Source: Nitrospirillum amazonense (GTDB taxonomy: Bacteria > Pseudomonadota > Alphaproteobacteria > Azospirillales > Azospirillaceae). Taken from it: DNA of 64,000 nucleotides. Each line of letters begins with the position of its first letter. The stretch's first letter is position 1. The notes beneath the pieces were generated by a model. The model was not told the origin of the DNA and did not search any database. It saw only the letters and a program-made list of their open reading frames with translations. This document shows positions 1-9,201 of this stretch, piece after piece. Location: the NCBI RefSeq assembly GCF_007828045.1, contig NZ_VITN01000016.1, forward strand, positions 89,355 through 153,354, written 5' to 3'. The translations under genes were made by a program, and so were the position numbers.

Positions 1-152
1 CGGGGCAGGTGGCGGGGCCGCTGCTGGGCGGTTTCATCGGCGGCCATGTCGGCATGCGCGCGGTGTTCTTCGTCACCGCCGTCCTGCTGTTCGCCAGCGC
101 CGCCCTGAACGCCCGGCTGCGATTTCATTCCGAACCCGCGCATGCGGCCTGA
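1..152 (+). CDS. MFS transporter, C-terminal fragment
   Basis: An open frame runs in from the left edge and stops at 150-152. The 49 visible residues include a glycine-rich helix (QVAGPLLGGFIGG), a short loop with Met-Arg-Ala, and a second hydrophobic helix (VFFVTAVLLFASAALNA) ending in a short polar tail. The GPLLGG helix followed by a last helix and a short cytoplasmic tail is how drug-efflux members of the major facilitator superfamily end. This would be an inner-membrane transporter; the substrate cannot be told from the fragment. The assignment rests on the helix pattern and one motif only. Confidence 0.6.
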   Translation, partial: GQVAGPLLGGFIGGHVGMRAVFFVTAVLLFASAALNARLRFHSEPAHAA

Positions 153-269
153 GGACGGGGCACATGCGCGGGAAGGGCTTTGCACGGCGGGGCGTTAGCG
201 CCTATATCCGGACGCATCGGACATCCGCCTGTTCACGGCCCACCTCAAGTCGACGGAAAGCCGCCGGTC

Positions 270-1220
270 ATGAAATTACTGCGCCACTATGAGGATGCGC
301 CCGCCGAGTTGCATGGGGCCGTCGTGGCCCTGGGCAATTTCGACGGCGTGCATCTGGGCCACCGCGCCGTCATCGGCCAGGCCCGCGCCCTGGCCGATGA
401 ATTGGGCCGACCGGCCGCCGTGGTGACGTTCGAACCGCACCCGCGCAGCTTCTTCCGGCCCAACGACCCACCTTTCCGCCTGACGCCCCTGCGCATCAAG
501 ACCCACCTGATCGAGGCGTTGGGCATGGACGCCATGGTGGTGCTGCACTTCGACGCCGCCCTGGCGGGCATGACGGCCGAGGAGTTTGTGGAGACGGTGC
601 TGGTCCAGGGTCTGGCCGCGCGCCATGTGGTGGCCGGCTACGACTTCCTGTTCGGCCACAACCGGGGCGGCGACATGGCGCTGCTGCGCGCGCTGGGCGC
701 CCGCCACGGCTTCGGCGTGACCGAGGCGCGGCCGGTAGCCAATGGCGCGGGCGAGCCCTATTCCTCCACCGCCGTCCGCCGCCACCTGCAGGAGGGCCGG
801 CCGCAAGAGGCGGCCGCCATCCTGGGGCATCCCTTCGAGATCGAGGGCCGGGTGGAGCACGGTGACAAGCGGGGCCGCACCATCGGCTTCCCCACCGCCA
901 ACATCGAAATCCATGACTATCTTCGCCCCCATTTCGGTGTTTACGCCGTGCGTGCCGGCGTGGACGAGGGGGCGGGCACCGTCTGGCGCGACGGTGTGGC
1001 CAACCTGGGTCGCCGGCCCACCGTGGGGGGCGCGGTGGAACGGCTGGAGGCCCATCTGTTCGACTTCGATGGCGATCTCTACGGCCGCCATGTCCGCGTG
1101 CAGCTGCTGGACTTCATCCGACCGGAGATGAAGTTCGAGAATTTCCAGGCGCTGAAGGACCAGATCGCCCGGGACGCGGACGAGGCGCGCCTCCGCCTGG
1201 CGGCGCTGTCCCAGTCCTGA
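270..1220 (+). CDS. ribF: Bifunctional riboflavin kinase / FAD synthetase
   Basis: A 316-residue protein that phosphorylates riboflavin to FMN and adenylylates FMN to FAD in the cytoplasm. The N-terminal nucleotidyltransferase domain shows GNFDGVHLGH (residues 22-31), and the C-terminal riboflavin-kinase domain shows RGRTIGFPTANIE near residues 200-213. The length fits the family (about 310). ATG at 270 was chosen because it follows GGAAAG by 9 bases and gives the usual alphaproteobacterial start MKLLRHYEDAP; the frame is open further upstream but without an initiation site. It precedes ileS-lspA, a common bacterial arrangement, separated here by 291 bases in which I see no convincing gene. 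Confidence 0.95.
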   Translation: MKLLRHYEDAPAELHGAVVALGNFDGVHLGHRAVIGQARALADELGRPAAVVTFEPHPRSFFRPNDPPFRLTPLRIKTHLIEALGMDAMVVLHFDAALAGMTAEEFVETVLVQGLAARHVVAGYDFLFGHNRGGDMALLRALGARHGFGVTEARPVANGAGEPYSSTAVRRHLQEGRPQEAAAILGHPFEIEGRVEHGDKRGRTIGFPTANIEIHDYLRPHFGVYAVRAGVDEGAGTVWRDGVANLGRRPTVGGAVERLEAHLFDFDGDLYGRHVRVQLLDFIRPEMKFENFQALKDQIARDADEARLRLAALSQS

Positions 1221-1511
1221 ACGGGCCACCGCCTTGATATCCAGCGTCTTGACGCCTTCGCGGGCCTTCCCATCTTGCTTGACCCACGGGGGCCGGCTGC
1301 TAACATCCGCCCCCATGTTGCCAACGCGCCAGATCAGGGTCATGGACCTGCGAATTATCGACCCGGTCTCCTGAGGGGGGCCGGGACCAGGGTGCGTTCA
1401 TCCGCGTACCACCACCGCCGACTATCCCGCCGGCCTTACCCCCGGGGCGCCCGCATCCGCCTCCGGACAAGGGCAAGGCCGCCATCCGAACACCGGATTT
1501 TCTGACCCGCC

Positions 1512-4388
1512 ATGACCCGCGATCTTAAAGACACCGTTTTCCTGCCGCGCACCGATTTCCCCATGCGCGGCGGTCTGCCGAAGAAGGAGCCGGAGCTGCT
1601 GGCCCACTGGGCGGCCATCGATCTGTACGGCAAGCTGCGCCAGGACGGTGCGGAGCGCGCGCCCTTCGTGCTGCATGACGGCCCGCCCTACGCCAACGGC
1701 AACATCCACATCGGCCACGCGGTCAACAAGATCCTGAAGGACGTGGTCATCCGCAGCCAGCAGATGCAGGGCCGCAACGCGGTCTATGTTCCCGGCTGGG
1801 ACTGCCACGGCCTGCCCATCGAGTGGAAGATCGAGGAGAAGTACCGCAAGGCCGGCAAGGACAAGGACGAGGTGCCGGTCCTGCAGTTCCGGGCCGAGTG
1901 CCGCAACTTCGCCGCCGAATGGGTGGGCATCCAGGCCGCCGAATTCCGCCGCCTGGGCGTGGAAGGCGACTGGCAGAACCCCTACCTGACCATGGCGTTC
2001 GACGCCGAATCCGCCATCGTGCGCGAGATCCACAAGTTCCTCCTGAACGGCGGCCTGTACAAGGGCGCCAAGCCGGTCATGTGGTCGGTGGTGGAAAAGA
2101 CCGCCCTGGCCGAGGCGGAGGTCGAATACCAGGACGTGACCTCGCCCATGATCTGGGTGCGCTTCCCGGTGGTGACGGCGCCCACGCCCGTGCTGACCGG
2201 CGCGTCGGTCGTCATCTGGACCACCACCCCCTGGACCATGCCGGGCAACCGCGCCGTGGCCTATGGCGAGGAGATCGCCTACGCCGTCTACACCGTGACC
2301 GAGGTGCTGGAAGGCTCGCTCGCCAAGGTGGGCGAGAAGCTCATCCTGGCCCAGGCCCTGGCCGAGGGCGTCGCGGCGTCGGCCAAGGCGACGTTTGAGA
2401 AGGGGGCGGACGTCACCGCCGCCGACCTCAACGGTGCCATCCTGGCCCATCCCTTCCGCGGCCATCCCGAGGCCAACGGCGGCTATGACTACGCCGTGCC
2501 GCTGCTGCCGGGCGACCATGTCACGTCCGACGCCGGTACCGGCTTCGTCCATACCGCGCCGGGCCACGGTGCCGAGGACTTCGACCTCGGCCGCAAGTTC
2601 GGGCTGGAGGTGCCGCAGACCGTGGACGCGGACGGCAGCTACTATGCCCATGTGCCGCTGTTCGCCGGTGCCCGCGTCTACACGCCGGAAGGCAAGCCCG
2701 GCGACGCCAACGGCAAGTCCATCAGCGCCCTGATCGCGCAAGGGTCGCTGCTGGCCAAGGGCAACCTGAAGCACAGCTACCCGCACAGCTGGCGTTCCAA
2801 GGCGCCGCTGATCTTCCGCACCACGCCGCAGTGGTTCATCTCCATGGACACCAACGACCTGCGGGCGCGGGCGCTGGCGGCCATCGATGAGACGCAGTGG
2901 GTGCCGCCGCAGGGCCGCAACCGCATCCACGCCATGGTGGAAAGCCGGCCCGACTGGTGCATCAGCCGCCAGCGCGCCTGGGGCGTGCCCATCGCCCTGT
3001 TCCTGTCCAAGACGGACGGCCAGCCCCTGAAGGACGAGGGCGTGCTGAACCGCATCGCCAGCCTCTTCGAGACCGAGGGGGCGGACGCCTGGTACAGCCG
3101 GCCCGCCGCCGACTTCCTGGGGCCGGACTACGACCCGGCCGATTTCGACCAGGTATTCGACATCGTGGACGTCTGGTTTGAATCGGGCTCCACCCACGCC
3201 TTCGTGCTGGAGCGGCGCAACGACCTGTCCTCGCCCGCCGACCTCTACCTGGAAGGGTCGGACCAGCATCGCGGCTGGTTCCACTCCTCGCTGCTGGAAA
3301 GCTGCGGCACCCGGGGCCGCGCGCCCTTCAAGGCGGTTCTGACCCACGGTTTCGCGCTGGATGAGCAGGGTCGCAAGATGTCCAAGTCCCTGGGCAACGT
3401 GGTGGCGCCGCAGCAGGTGATGGAGGAGTACGGCGCCGACATCTTGCGCCTGTGGGTCGTGGGCTCCGACTATTCGGAGGACCTGAAGGTCGGCAAGGAG
3501 ATCCTGAAGAGCAACGCCGATCTCTACCGCCGCCTGCGCAACACCCTGCGCTACCTGCTGGGCGCCCTGGCCGACTTCACGGAGGCCGAGCGGGTGGCGC
3601 CGGCGGCCATGCCGGACCTGGAGCGCTGGGTGCTGCACCGCCTGGCGGAGATGGACGCCATCGTGCGCCAGTCCACCAAGGAATATGATCTGCACCGCCT
3701 GATCACCGAGTTGCATAACTTCTGCGCGGTGGACCTGTCGGCCTTCTACTTCGACGTCCGCAAGGACAGCCTGTACTGCGACGCGCCGACCAGCGCCCGC
3801 CGCCGCGCCGTGCGCACGGTGCTGGAACGGCTGTTCGTGACGCTGACCGCCTGGCTGGCCCCCATCCTGTGCTTCACGGCGGAGGAGGCCTGGCTGGCCT
3901 TCCTGGCCGAGGGCGACGACGCCCGCCGCGCCGCCTGGCCGGAAAGCGTGCACCTGCGCCAGTTCCCCGACATCCCGGCGGATTGGCGCGACGACGCCCT
4001 GGCCGCCCGCTGGACCGTGGTGCGCGATGTGCGCCGCGCGGTCACGGGCGCGCTGGAACTGAAGCGCGCCGACAAGACCATCGGCTCTTCCCTGCAGGCG
4101 CACCCCACGGTGTACGTGCAGGCGGCCCATCACGCGGCCCTGGCCGGCCTGGACCTGGCGGAGATCAGCATCACCTCCGGCATCACCGTGACCGTGGGTG
4201 CCGCACCCGAGGGCGCCTTCACCCTGGCCGACGTGGCCGGCGTGGGCGTGGTCTTCGGCCCGGCCGAGGGCGGGAAGTGTGAGCGCTGCTGGCGCATCCT
4301 GCCGGAAGTGCCGGCGGCTGAGGGGGGGGAGCAGCTGTGCCATCGCTGCGCCGACGCCGTCGGTCCCGCTGGGGGTCCCCACGCATGA
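1512..4388 (+). CDS. ileS: Isoleucyl-tRNA synthetase
   Basis: Class I aminoacyl-tRNA synthetase charging tRNA-Ile in the cytoplasm, 958 residues. The HIGH motif is at 66-69 (NIHIGHAVNKILKD context) and KMSKS at 622-626. The region between holds the inserted editing domain that removes mis-charged valine. The C-terminus has a zinc finger of the CERCWR...CHRC type, as in E. coli IleS. The stop overlaps the lspA start (ATGA at 4385-4388), so the two are translationally coupled. The ribF-ileS-lspA order is conserved in many proteobacteria. Confidence 0.98.
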   Translation: MTRDLKDTVFLPRTDFPMRGGLPKKEPELLAHWAAIDLYGKLRQDGAERAPFVLHDGPPYANGNIHIGHAVNKILKDVVIRSQQMQGRNAVYVPGWDCHGLPIEWKIEEKYRKAGKDKDEVPVLQFRAECRNFAAEWVGIQAAEFRRLGVEGDWQNPYLTMAFDAESAIVREIHKFLLNGGLYKGAKPVMWSVVEKTALAEAEVEYQDVTSPMIWVRFPVVTAPTPVLTGASVVIWTTTPWTMPGNRAVAYGEEIAYAVYTVTEVLEGSLAKVGEKLILAQALAEGVAASAKATFEKGADVTAADLNGAILAHPFRGHPEANGGYDYAVPLLPGDHVTSDAGTGFVHTAPGHGAEDFDLGRKFGLEVPQTVDADGSYYAHVPLFAGARVYTPEGKPGDANGKSISALIAQGSLLAKGNLKHSYPHSWRSKAPLIFRTTPQWFISMDTNDLRARALAAIDETQWVPPQGRNRIHAMVESRPDWCISRQRAWGVPIALFLSKTDGQPLKDEGVLNRIASLFETEGADAWYSRPAADFLGPDYDPADFDQVFDIVDVWFESGSTHAFVLERRNDLSSPADLYLEGSDQHRGWFHSSLLESCGTRGRAPFKAVLTHGFALDEQGRKMSKSLGNVVAPQQVMEEYGADILRLWVVGSDYSEDLKVGKEILKSNADLYRRLRNTLRYLLGALADFTEAERVAPAAMPDLERWVLHRLAEMDAIVRQSTKEYDLHRLITELHNFCAVDLSAFYFDVRKDSLYCDAPTSARRRAVRTVLERLFVTLTAWLAPILCFTAEEAWLAFLAEGDDARRAAWPESVHLRQFPDIPADWRDDALAARWTVVRDVRRAVTGALELKRADKTIGSSLQAHPTVYVQAAHHAALAGLDLAEISITSGITVTVGAAPEGAFTLADVAGVGVVFGPAEGGKCERCWRILPEVPAAEGGEQLCHRCADAVGPAGGPHA

Positions 4389-4882
4389 GCATGCTGACCC
4401 GTGTGTTGGGGCGGTTCGGCATTCCCGGCCTGCTGGCGGCGGCTGTCATCCTGGCCGCCGACCAGGCCAGCAAGGCCGCCATCCTGGACCGCTTCGCCGA
4501 GGCCGGCGACGGCGTGACCCTGCTGCCCTTCTTCAACCTGGTGCTGGTGTGGAACCACGGTGTCAGCTTCGGCCTGTTTAATCAGGGCGGCGCGACGGGC
4601 ACGGTCATGTTGATCGTGTTAGCCCTGGTCATCACCGCCGCCATGGCGGTGTGGATGCGCCGCGCGGCCCGCCTGATCGAGGCGGTGTGCGCCGGCATGG
4701 TGATCGGCGGGGCTTTGGGGAACGTGATCGACCGGCTGCGCCTGGGCGCCGTCGTTGATTTTCTGGACTTCCACATCGCGGCGTGGCATTGGCCGGCATT
4801 CAACGTTGCCGATAGCGGCATCGTGGTCGGCATGCTGGTGCTGGTCGTGGATGGGCTGTTCGTCAAGCCCGCGACGCGGTAG
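4385..4882 (+). CDS. lspA: Lipoprotein signal peptidase (signal peptidase II)
   Basis: Inner-membrane aspartyl protease that removes the signal peptide from diacylglyceryl-prolipoproteins; 165 residues, the usual length. Four hydrophobic segments are visible. The catalytic aspartates are D125 (GAVVDFLDF) and D143 (FNVADSGIVVG), and the conserved Asn-His of the family appears in VWNHGVSFG. The start at 4385 overlaps the ileS stop by four bases; an upstream in-frame ATG at 4337 lies inside ileS and would add a charged leader not seen in the family. A lipoprotein gene follows directly. Confidence 0.96.
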   Translation: MSMLTRVLGRFGIPGLLAAAVILAADQASKAAILDRFAEAGDGVTLLPFFNLVLVWNHGVSFGLFNQGGATGTVMLIVLALVITAAMAVWMRRAARLIEAVCAGMVIGGALGNVIDRLRLGAVVDFLDFHIAAWHWPAFNVADSGIVVGMLVLVVDGLFVKPATR

Positions 4883-4992
4883 GGTGTCGCCGTCAACGGA
4901 GCGGTGGGGCTCCGCGGATGGGGTTGGTTCCGTTTTTGGGTCAGGTTCACGGGGGTCCCGGGGTTCGGGGCCTACATTCGACGGACGAGGAT

Positions 4993-5496
4993 ATGGGCGA
5001 GAATTCTAAGGTGTTTAGCGCGCGGCTGATGCTCGCGGCGGCCGGTTTGGCAGCCCTGACGGGGTGTGACAGCCTGGACTACCTGTTCGGCGGGTCGCGT
5101 CCGACTCCGGACGAGTTCCGGGTGCTGGCGCGCGCGCCGCTGGAGGTGCCGCCCGATTTCAACCTGCGTCCGCCGCAGCCGGGCAGCCCGCGCCCGCAGG
5201 AAATCGTGAAGGAGACGCGCGCCACCAGCACCGTGTTCGGCGCCGCCACTACAGAGGCGTCGGCCGTGGCCTCCGCCACCGCCGACCAGAGCAAGGGTGA
5301 GGCCGCCCTGGTGGCCAAGGCTGGCGGCGATCAGGCCGATCCCCAGATCCGCAAGATCATCGACAAGGAATGGCCGGGCACCGTGGTCGGCGACCGTGGC
5401 TTCCTGGACGGACTGATGTTCTGGAAGGGCGATGACAAGCCGGCGGCGAACGGCCCGACGGTGCAGCGCGACAGCAGCTCCGCCGGTTCCCGCTAA
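4993..5496 (+). CDS. DUF3035-type outer-membrane lipoprotein (BamF-like)
   Basis: A 167-residue lipoprotein. The signal peptide ends in a lipobox LTGC with the acylated cysteine at residue 25. After it comes the pattern typical of alphaproteobacterial DUF3035 proteins: PDEFRVLARAPLEVPPDF followed by LRPPQPGSPRP. Members have been linked to the beta-barrel assembly machinery as BamF; that link is family knowledge, not visible here. The start at 4993 follows a GACGAGG stretch and gives a compact signal peptide; an in-frame start 75 bases earlier would put extra polar residues before it. The gene follows lspA at 110 bases and ends just before a strong terminator. Confidence 0.85.
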   Translation: MGENSKVFSARLMLAAAGLAALTGCDSLDYLFGGSRPTPDEFRVLARAPLEVPPDFNLRPPQPGSPRPQEIVKETRATSTVFGAATTEASAVASATADQSKGEAALVAKAGGDQADPQIRKIIDKEWPGTVVGDRGFLDGLMFWKGDDKPAANGPTVQRDSSSAGSR

Positions 5497-5510
5497 GGGA
5501 CCAGGGTTCA

Positions 5511-5546
5511 AGGCCCGGACGGGATGACATCCCGCCCGGGCCTTTT
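5511..5546 (+). terminator. Intrinsic terminator after the DUF3035 gene
   Basis: A GC-rich inverted repeat (AAGGCCCGG...CCGGGCCTT, with further pairing CGGGATG/CATCCCG inside) is followed by TTTT. It lies 14 bases after the stop at 5496 and probably ends the ribF/ileS-lspA-lipoprotein transcription block. Confidence 0.85.
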
Positions 5547-5713
5547 GCTATGCGGCCGGCGGGAAAGGGAGGGGACGATGCGGAGGATGATACTGGCGCC
5601 GGGCGTACGCGCATCCCTGAGCCCATCCCAACGGCCAGCTTCCCTTGGGGCCATCCTGTGCCCATGCTATTCCTCTGGGAAACGGGGCGGCATGTAGCGG
5701 GAGTGGCGGGGCC

Positions 5714-7141
5714 TTGGGCGTCTTTTGGCGGCCTTTCTGGGGGGCGCGGTTCGCGGCCCTGGCGCTTGCGCTTGTGGTGCCGGCGGCGGCCCCGGCCCGG
5801 GTTTTCGATCCCGAGACCTTCACGCTGGCCAATGGCCTGCAGGTGGTGGTGGTGCCCAACCATCGCGCCCCAGTCGTCACCCAGATGCTGTTCTACAAGG
5901 CCGGTGCCGGGGATGAGCCGGCGGGCAAGTCGGGCGTCGCCCATTACCTGGAGCACCTGATGTTCCGGGGCACGGCCACCGTGCCCTCCGGCGCCTTTTC
6001 CCGGCAGGTGGCGGCGCACGGGGGCGTGGAGAACGCCTACACCAACCAGGACCAGACGGTCTATTTCCAAACCATCGCCCGCGACCAGCTGCCCCTGACC
6101 CTGCGGCTGGAAGCCGACCGCATGGCCAACCTGCGCATCCGGCCGGAAACGGCGGCGCCGGAACTGGCGGTGGTGCTGAACGAGCGGCGGCAGCGGACGG
6201 AGGCCAGCCCCGCCGCCCGCCTGCGGGAACAGGTGCAGGCGGCCCTGTTCCAGGCCTATCCCTATGCCCGGCCGGTGGTGGGCCGGCCGGATGAGGTGGC
6301 GGCCCTGACCCCCGCCGACGCCCAGTCCTATTACATGGCCTGGTACGCCCCCAACAATGCCGTGCTGGTGGTGGCGGGCGACATCAGCGCCGCGACCCTG
6401 CGCCCCTTGGCGGAGGGCACCTTCGGCCGTATCCCCGCCCGCCCGGTGCCCGACCGGGTGGTGGCACGGGGGGCGGCGTCCGCCGGGGGGGAGGATCGCC
6501 GCATCGAACTGAAGGACGCCCAGGTGCGTCAGCCGTCGCTGAGCCGGGTGTGGGCGGCGCCCTCTCACGGCTGGGCCGCCGCGCCGGCGCAGGTCTACGC
6601 GCTGGAGGTGTTGCAGACCATCCTGGGCGGCGGCGCCACCGGCCGCCTCTACCAGGCGCTGGTGGTGCGCCAGGGCCTGGCGGCGGGGGTCAGCGTCGAT
6701 TACCTGGCCGACGCGCTGGGGCCGGGGCAGTTCAGCCTGGGCGTGGTGCCGGGACCGGACGTGCCGGTGGCGGACGCCGAGGCCGGCCTGAACGCCGAGC
6801 TGGCGCGCCTGCTGCACGACGGGGTAAGCGCGGCGGAAGTGGCGACCGCCATCCGGCGCCTGCAGGTGGGCGCCATCTATGCGCGTGACAGCCTGCAGGG
6901 CCCCGCCTCGGAATTCGGCGTGGCGCTGACCACGGGGCAAAGCGTGGCGGATGTCGAGGCCTGGCCCGACCGCATCGCCGCTGTGACGGTGGAGGATGTG
7001 AACCGCGCCCTGCGGACCGTGTTGGGCGGCCGGGGCTCCGTCACCGCCCTGCTGCTGCCCGACCCCGACGCGCCGACGCCGGAGGAGGAGCCGGAGGACG
7101 TGGCGGCGGCGCAGGGCGCGGCGCAGGGGGCCATCCGATGA
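5714..7141 (+). CDS. M16 family zinc metallopeptidase, active subunit
   Basis: A secreted insulinase/pitrilysin-family peptidase, 475 residues from the proposed start. After a signal peptide (hydrophobic core FAALALALVVPAAAPA), the first M16 domain carries the inverted zinc motif HYLEH at 77-81 inside GVAHYLEHLMFRGT; the downstream ELAVVLNERR glutamate helix is the usual third ligand region. The start is uncertain: TTG at 5714 follows GGGAG by about 11 bases and yields a clean signal peptide, while the frame stays open to a TTG at 5645. The ATG of the next gene overlaps its stop (ATGA at 7138-7141). With that zinc-less partner it probably forms a periplasmic heterodimer; substrate unknown. 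Confidence 0.88.
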   Translation: MGVFWRPFWGARFAALALALVVPAAAPARVFDPETFTLANGLQVVVVPNHRAPVVTQMLFYKAGAGDEPAGKSGVAHYLEHLMFRGTATVPSGAFSRQVAAHGGVENAYTNQDQTVYFQTIARDQLPLTLRLEADRMANLRIRPETAAPELAVVLNERRQRTEASPAARLREQVQAALFQAYPYARPVVGRPDEVAALTPADAQSYYMAWYAPNNAVLVVAGDISAATLRPLAEGTFGRIPARPVPDRVVARGAASAGGEDRRIELKDAQVRQPSLSRVWAAPSHGWAAAPAQVYALEVLQTILGGGATGRLYQALVVRQGLAAGVSVDYLADALGPGQFSLGVVPGPDVPVADAEAGLNAELARLLHDGVSAAEVATAIRRLQVGAIYARDSLQGPASEFGVALTTGQSVADVEAWPDRIAAVTVEDVNRALRTVLGGRGSVTALLLPDPDAPTPEEEPEDVAAAQGAAQGAIR

Positions 7142-8505
7142 AGGCCCCGTGGGCGTTGCTGTGGGCGTTGGTGCTGGCGTTGGTGTTGCTCGGCCAGCCA
7201 GCGCGGACCGCCACGGTGGCCCGGGCCTCCCTGGTCAAGGCATCCCCGGGCAAGGCGTCTTTGGTGGAGCGCGTGCTCAGCCCCGGCGGCATCGAGGTCT
7301 GGCTGGTGCGCGACGCCAAGAACCCCATCATCGCCCTCGACTGGTCCTTCCGGGGCGGGGCCGCCACCGATCCTGCCGACCGGCTGGGCTTGGCCGCCAT
7401 GGCGGCCGGTTTGCTGGACGAGGGGGCGGGCGACCTGGACGCCGCCACCTTCCAGGATCGCTTGGCCGACCACTCCATCGGCCTGGCCTTCAACGCCAGC
7501 CGCGACTGGTTCTCCGGCGCGCTCCTGACCCTGCGGGAGAACCGGGAGGAGGCGTTCACTCTGGCCCGAATGGCCCTGACGGCGCCGCGCTTCGACGCCG
7601 ACGCGGTCGCCCGCATCCGGGGCCAGCTGCAGGTGGCCGTGCGGCGGGAGGAGGCGGATCCGGTGACCGTCGCCTATCACGCCCTGGCCCGCCGGCTGTT
7701 CCCCGACCACCCCTACGGCCGCCCCCTGCGTGGCACGGCGGACACGCTGGCGGCCATCACCGCCGGCGATTTGCGCGGGTTCGCCACCCGGCGCCTGGCG
7801 CGCGACGGCCTGCTGGTGACGGCGGCGGGCGACATCGACCCGGCGGAACTGGGGGCGGCGGTGGACTGGATCTTCGGCACCCTGCCGGCCATGGCCGCGC
7901 CGGCCGCCATTCCCGACGCGCTGCCCTCTGCCGACGTCCGGCCGGCCGTCGTGTCCTGGCCGGGCCCGCAGAGCTTGTTCGTGCAGGCGGGGGCAGGCAT
8001 TCCCCCCGGCGACCCCGACTGGCCCGCCGCCCTGCTGCTGAGCCACATCCTGGGCGGGGAGGGTCTGGAATCGCGGTTGGCGGAGGCGGTGCGGACCCGG
8101 CGGGGGTTGTCTTACGATGTGCAATGCAATTTGCAATCCTATGCCCATGCCGACCTGTTCATCGTCAGCGGCTCCACCGCCAGCGCCACGGTGGGGCAGG
8201 CCTTGGGCCTGGTGCGCCATACCCTGGCGGAGGTGGCCGCCCACGGGGTGACCGCGCGGGAGCTGCGCGACGCCCAGACTTATTTGATCGGCTCCTTTCC
8301 TTTGCAATTCACCAACGACCGCGCCATCGCCGCGCTGTTGCTGGATATTCGCCGTGATGGCTACGCCGCCGGCTTCCTCGACCATCGCGACGAGCTGCTG
8401 CGCCGGGTGACATTGGCCGATGTCCGGCGGGTGGCGGCGCGGCTGTTGCGTCCCGATACCATGACTACGGTGGTGGTTGGCGGGGCCACCGGCCCGCTGC
8501 GTTGA
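7138..8505 (+). CDS. M16 family protein, non-catalytic partner
   Basis: A 455-residue M16 homologue with an N-terminal hydrophobic signal segment (LLWALVLALVLLGQPA). In the position where its neighbour has HYLEH it has only LAAMAAGLLDEGAGD, so the zinc-binding HxxEH motif is missing. The C-terminal domain keeps family features such as RRGLSYDVQC and the Arg-Tyr-type substrate-clamp region. Paired active and inactive M16 subunits encoded side by side are well known in alpha- and gammaproteobacteria. The start overlaps the stop of the catalytic gene by four bases, implying coupled translation and a complex. Confidence 0.88.
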   Translation: MKAPWALLWALVLALVLLGQPARTATVARASLVKASPGKASLVERVLSPGGIEVWLVRDAKNPIIALDWSFRGGAATDPADRLGLAAMAAGLLDEGAGDLDAATFQDRLADHSIGLAFNASRDWFSGALLTLRENREEAFTLARMALTAPRFDADAVARIRGQLQVAVRREEADPVTVAYHALARRLFPDHPYGRPLRGTADTLAAITAGDLRGFATRRLARDGLLVTAAGDIDPAELGAAVDWIFGTLPAMAAPAAIPDALPSADVRPAVVSWPGPQSLFVQAGAGIPPGDPDWPAALLLSHILGGEGLESRLAEAVRTRRGLSYDVQCNLQSYAHADLFIVSGSTASATVGQALGLVRHTLAEVAAHGVTARELRDAQTYLIGSFPLQFTNDRAIAALLLDIRRDGYAAGFLDHRDELLRRVTLADVRRVAARLLRPDTMTTVVVGGATGPLR

Positions 8506-8585
8506 GCAACGATTTCCCCGCTAACCTTTGGCATAGGAGTTGCTGAGGTATCCCCGTCCGCGATCTTGGCAGCTGGGGGTTTCCG

Positions 8586-9185
8586 ATGACGTTCACGTTC
8601 GAGGATTTCAAGGCACGCTTCTTCCCGGCCGCCGCCCTGACGGGCCGCGCCGCTCCGGAAAGCCCGGCACCCGTGGCTTTGCAGGATAACCCCGTGCCTA
8701 ACGGGCTGGACCGGCGCCGGGGTGGCGCTCGCGCGGCCCCGGTGCCCGACCACATCGACGGCATTCCCATCGCGGCAATCCTTGCCGCCATCAGGGCGGA
8801 TCCTGCCGCCCTGCACCGCCGCCGCGAGGTGCTGGAGGGGGAAATCCGTTCCGTGTGGGCCACGCTGCAGGAACTGGTGCGGGAATACCGCGCCCTCAGC
8901 GACGACGCCATGCTGCCCCAGGGCATCACCTCCACCCTCGCGGCCAAGACCATGGCGGGCGGTCCCCTGCCCAAGGAGATGGCGGAGGCCCTGGGCAGCG
9001 CCATCGGCCTGCCCCTGACCGTCATGCCCAACGCCCTGCGCGCGCCCACGCCGGTCCCGGAGATGGCGGCGGCGAAGGACAGCCTGTTCGACGTGGATGA
9101 GGATGAGCCGGCCGCCAAGGCGGAACCGGTGCGCCTGCCCCGGTCCCGCACCATGGTGCGGCCCGCCCGCCGTCAGGCGCGATAG
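8586..9185 (+). CDS. Hypothetical protein
   Basis: An unrecognised 199-residue cytoplasmic-looking protein: no signal peptide or membrane segment. It begins with an acidic-aromatic stretch (MTFTFEDFKARFFP), has a Pro/Ala-rich linker, then a charged, probably helical middle (LHRRREVLEGEIRSVWATLQ) at about 78-105. An Ala/Met-rich section and a basic Arg/Pro tail follow. Codon use matches its neighbours. It starts 80 bases after the M16 pair; the ATG follows CTGGGGGT by 7 bases. It could be part of the same transcript, but nothing links it functionally. Confidence 0.7.
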   Translation: MTFTFEDFKARFFPAAALTGRAAPESPAPVALQDNPVPNGLDRRRGGARAAPVPDHIDGIPIAAILAAIRADPAALHRRREVLEGEIRSVWATLQELVREYRALSDDAMLPQGITSTLAAKTMAGGPLPKEMAEALGSAIGLPLTVMPNALRAPTPVPEMAAAKDSLFDVDEDEPAAKAEPVRLPRSRTMVRPARRQAR

Positions 9186-9201
9186 GAAAGCGTCCGGCGG
9201 G

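Noticed and set aside
1221..1511. Regulatory RNA (T-box or riboswitch) before ileS
   Set aside because: No T-box sequence or recognisable aptamer core; the region also holds a short open frame (1275-1505) without support.
1422..4382. A very long open frame on the strand opposite ileS
   Set aside because: It mirrors the third-position GC bias of ileS, has low-complexity His/Gly/Arg-rich translation, no ribosome site and no family motif.
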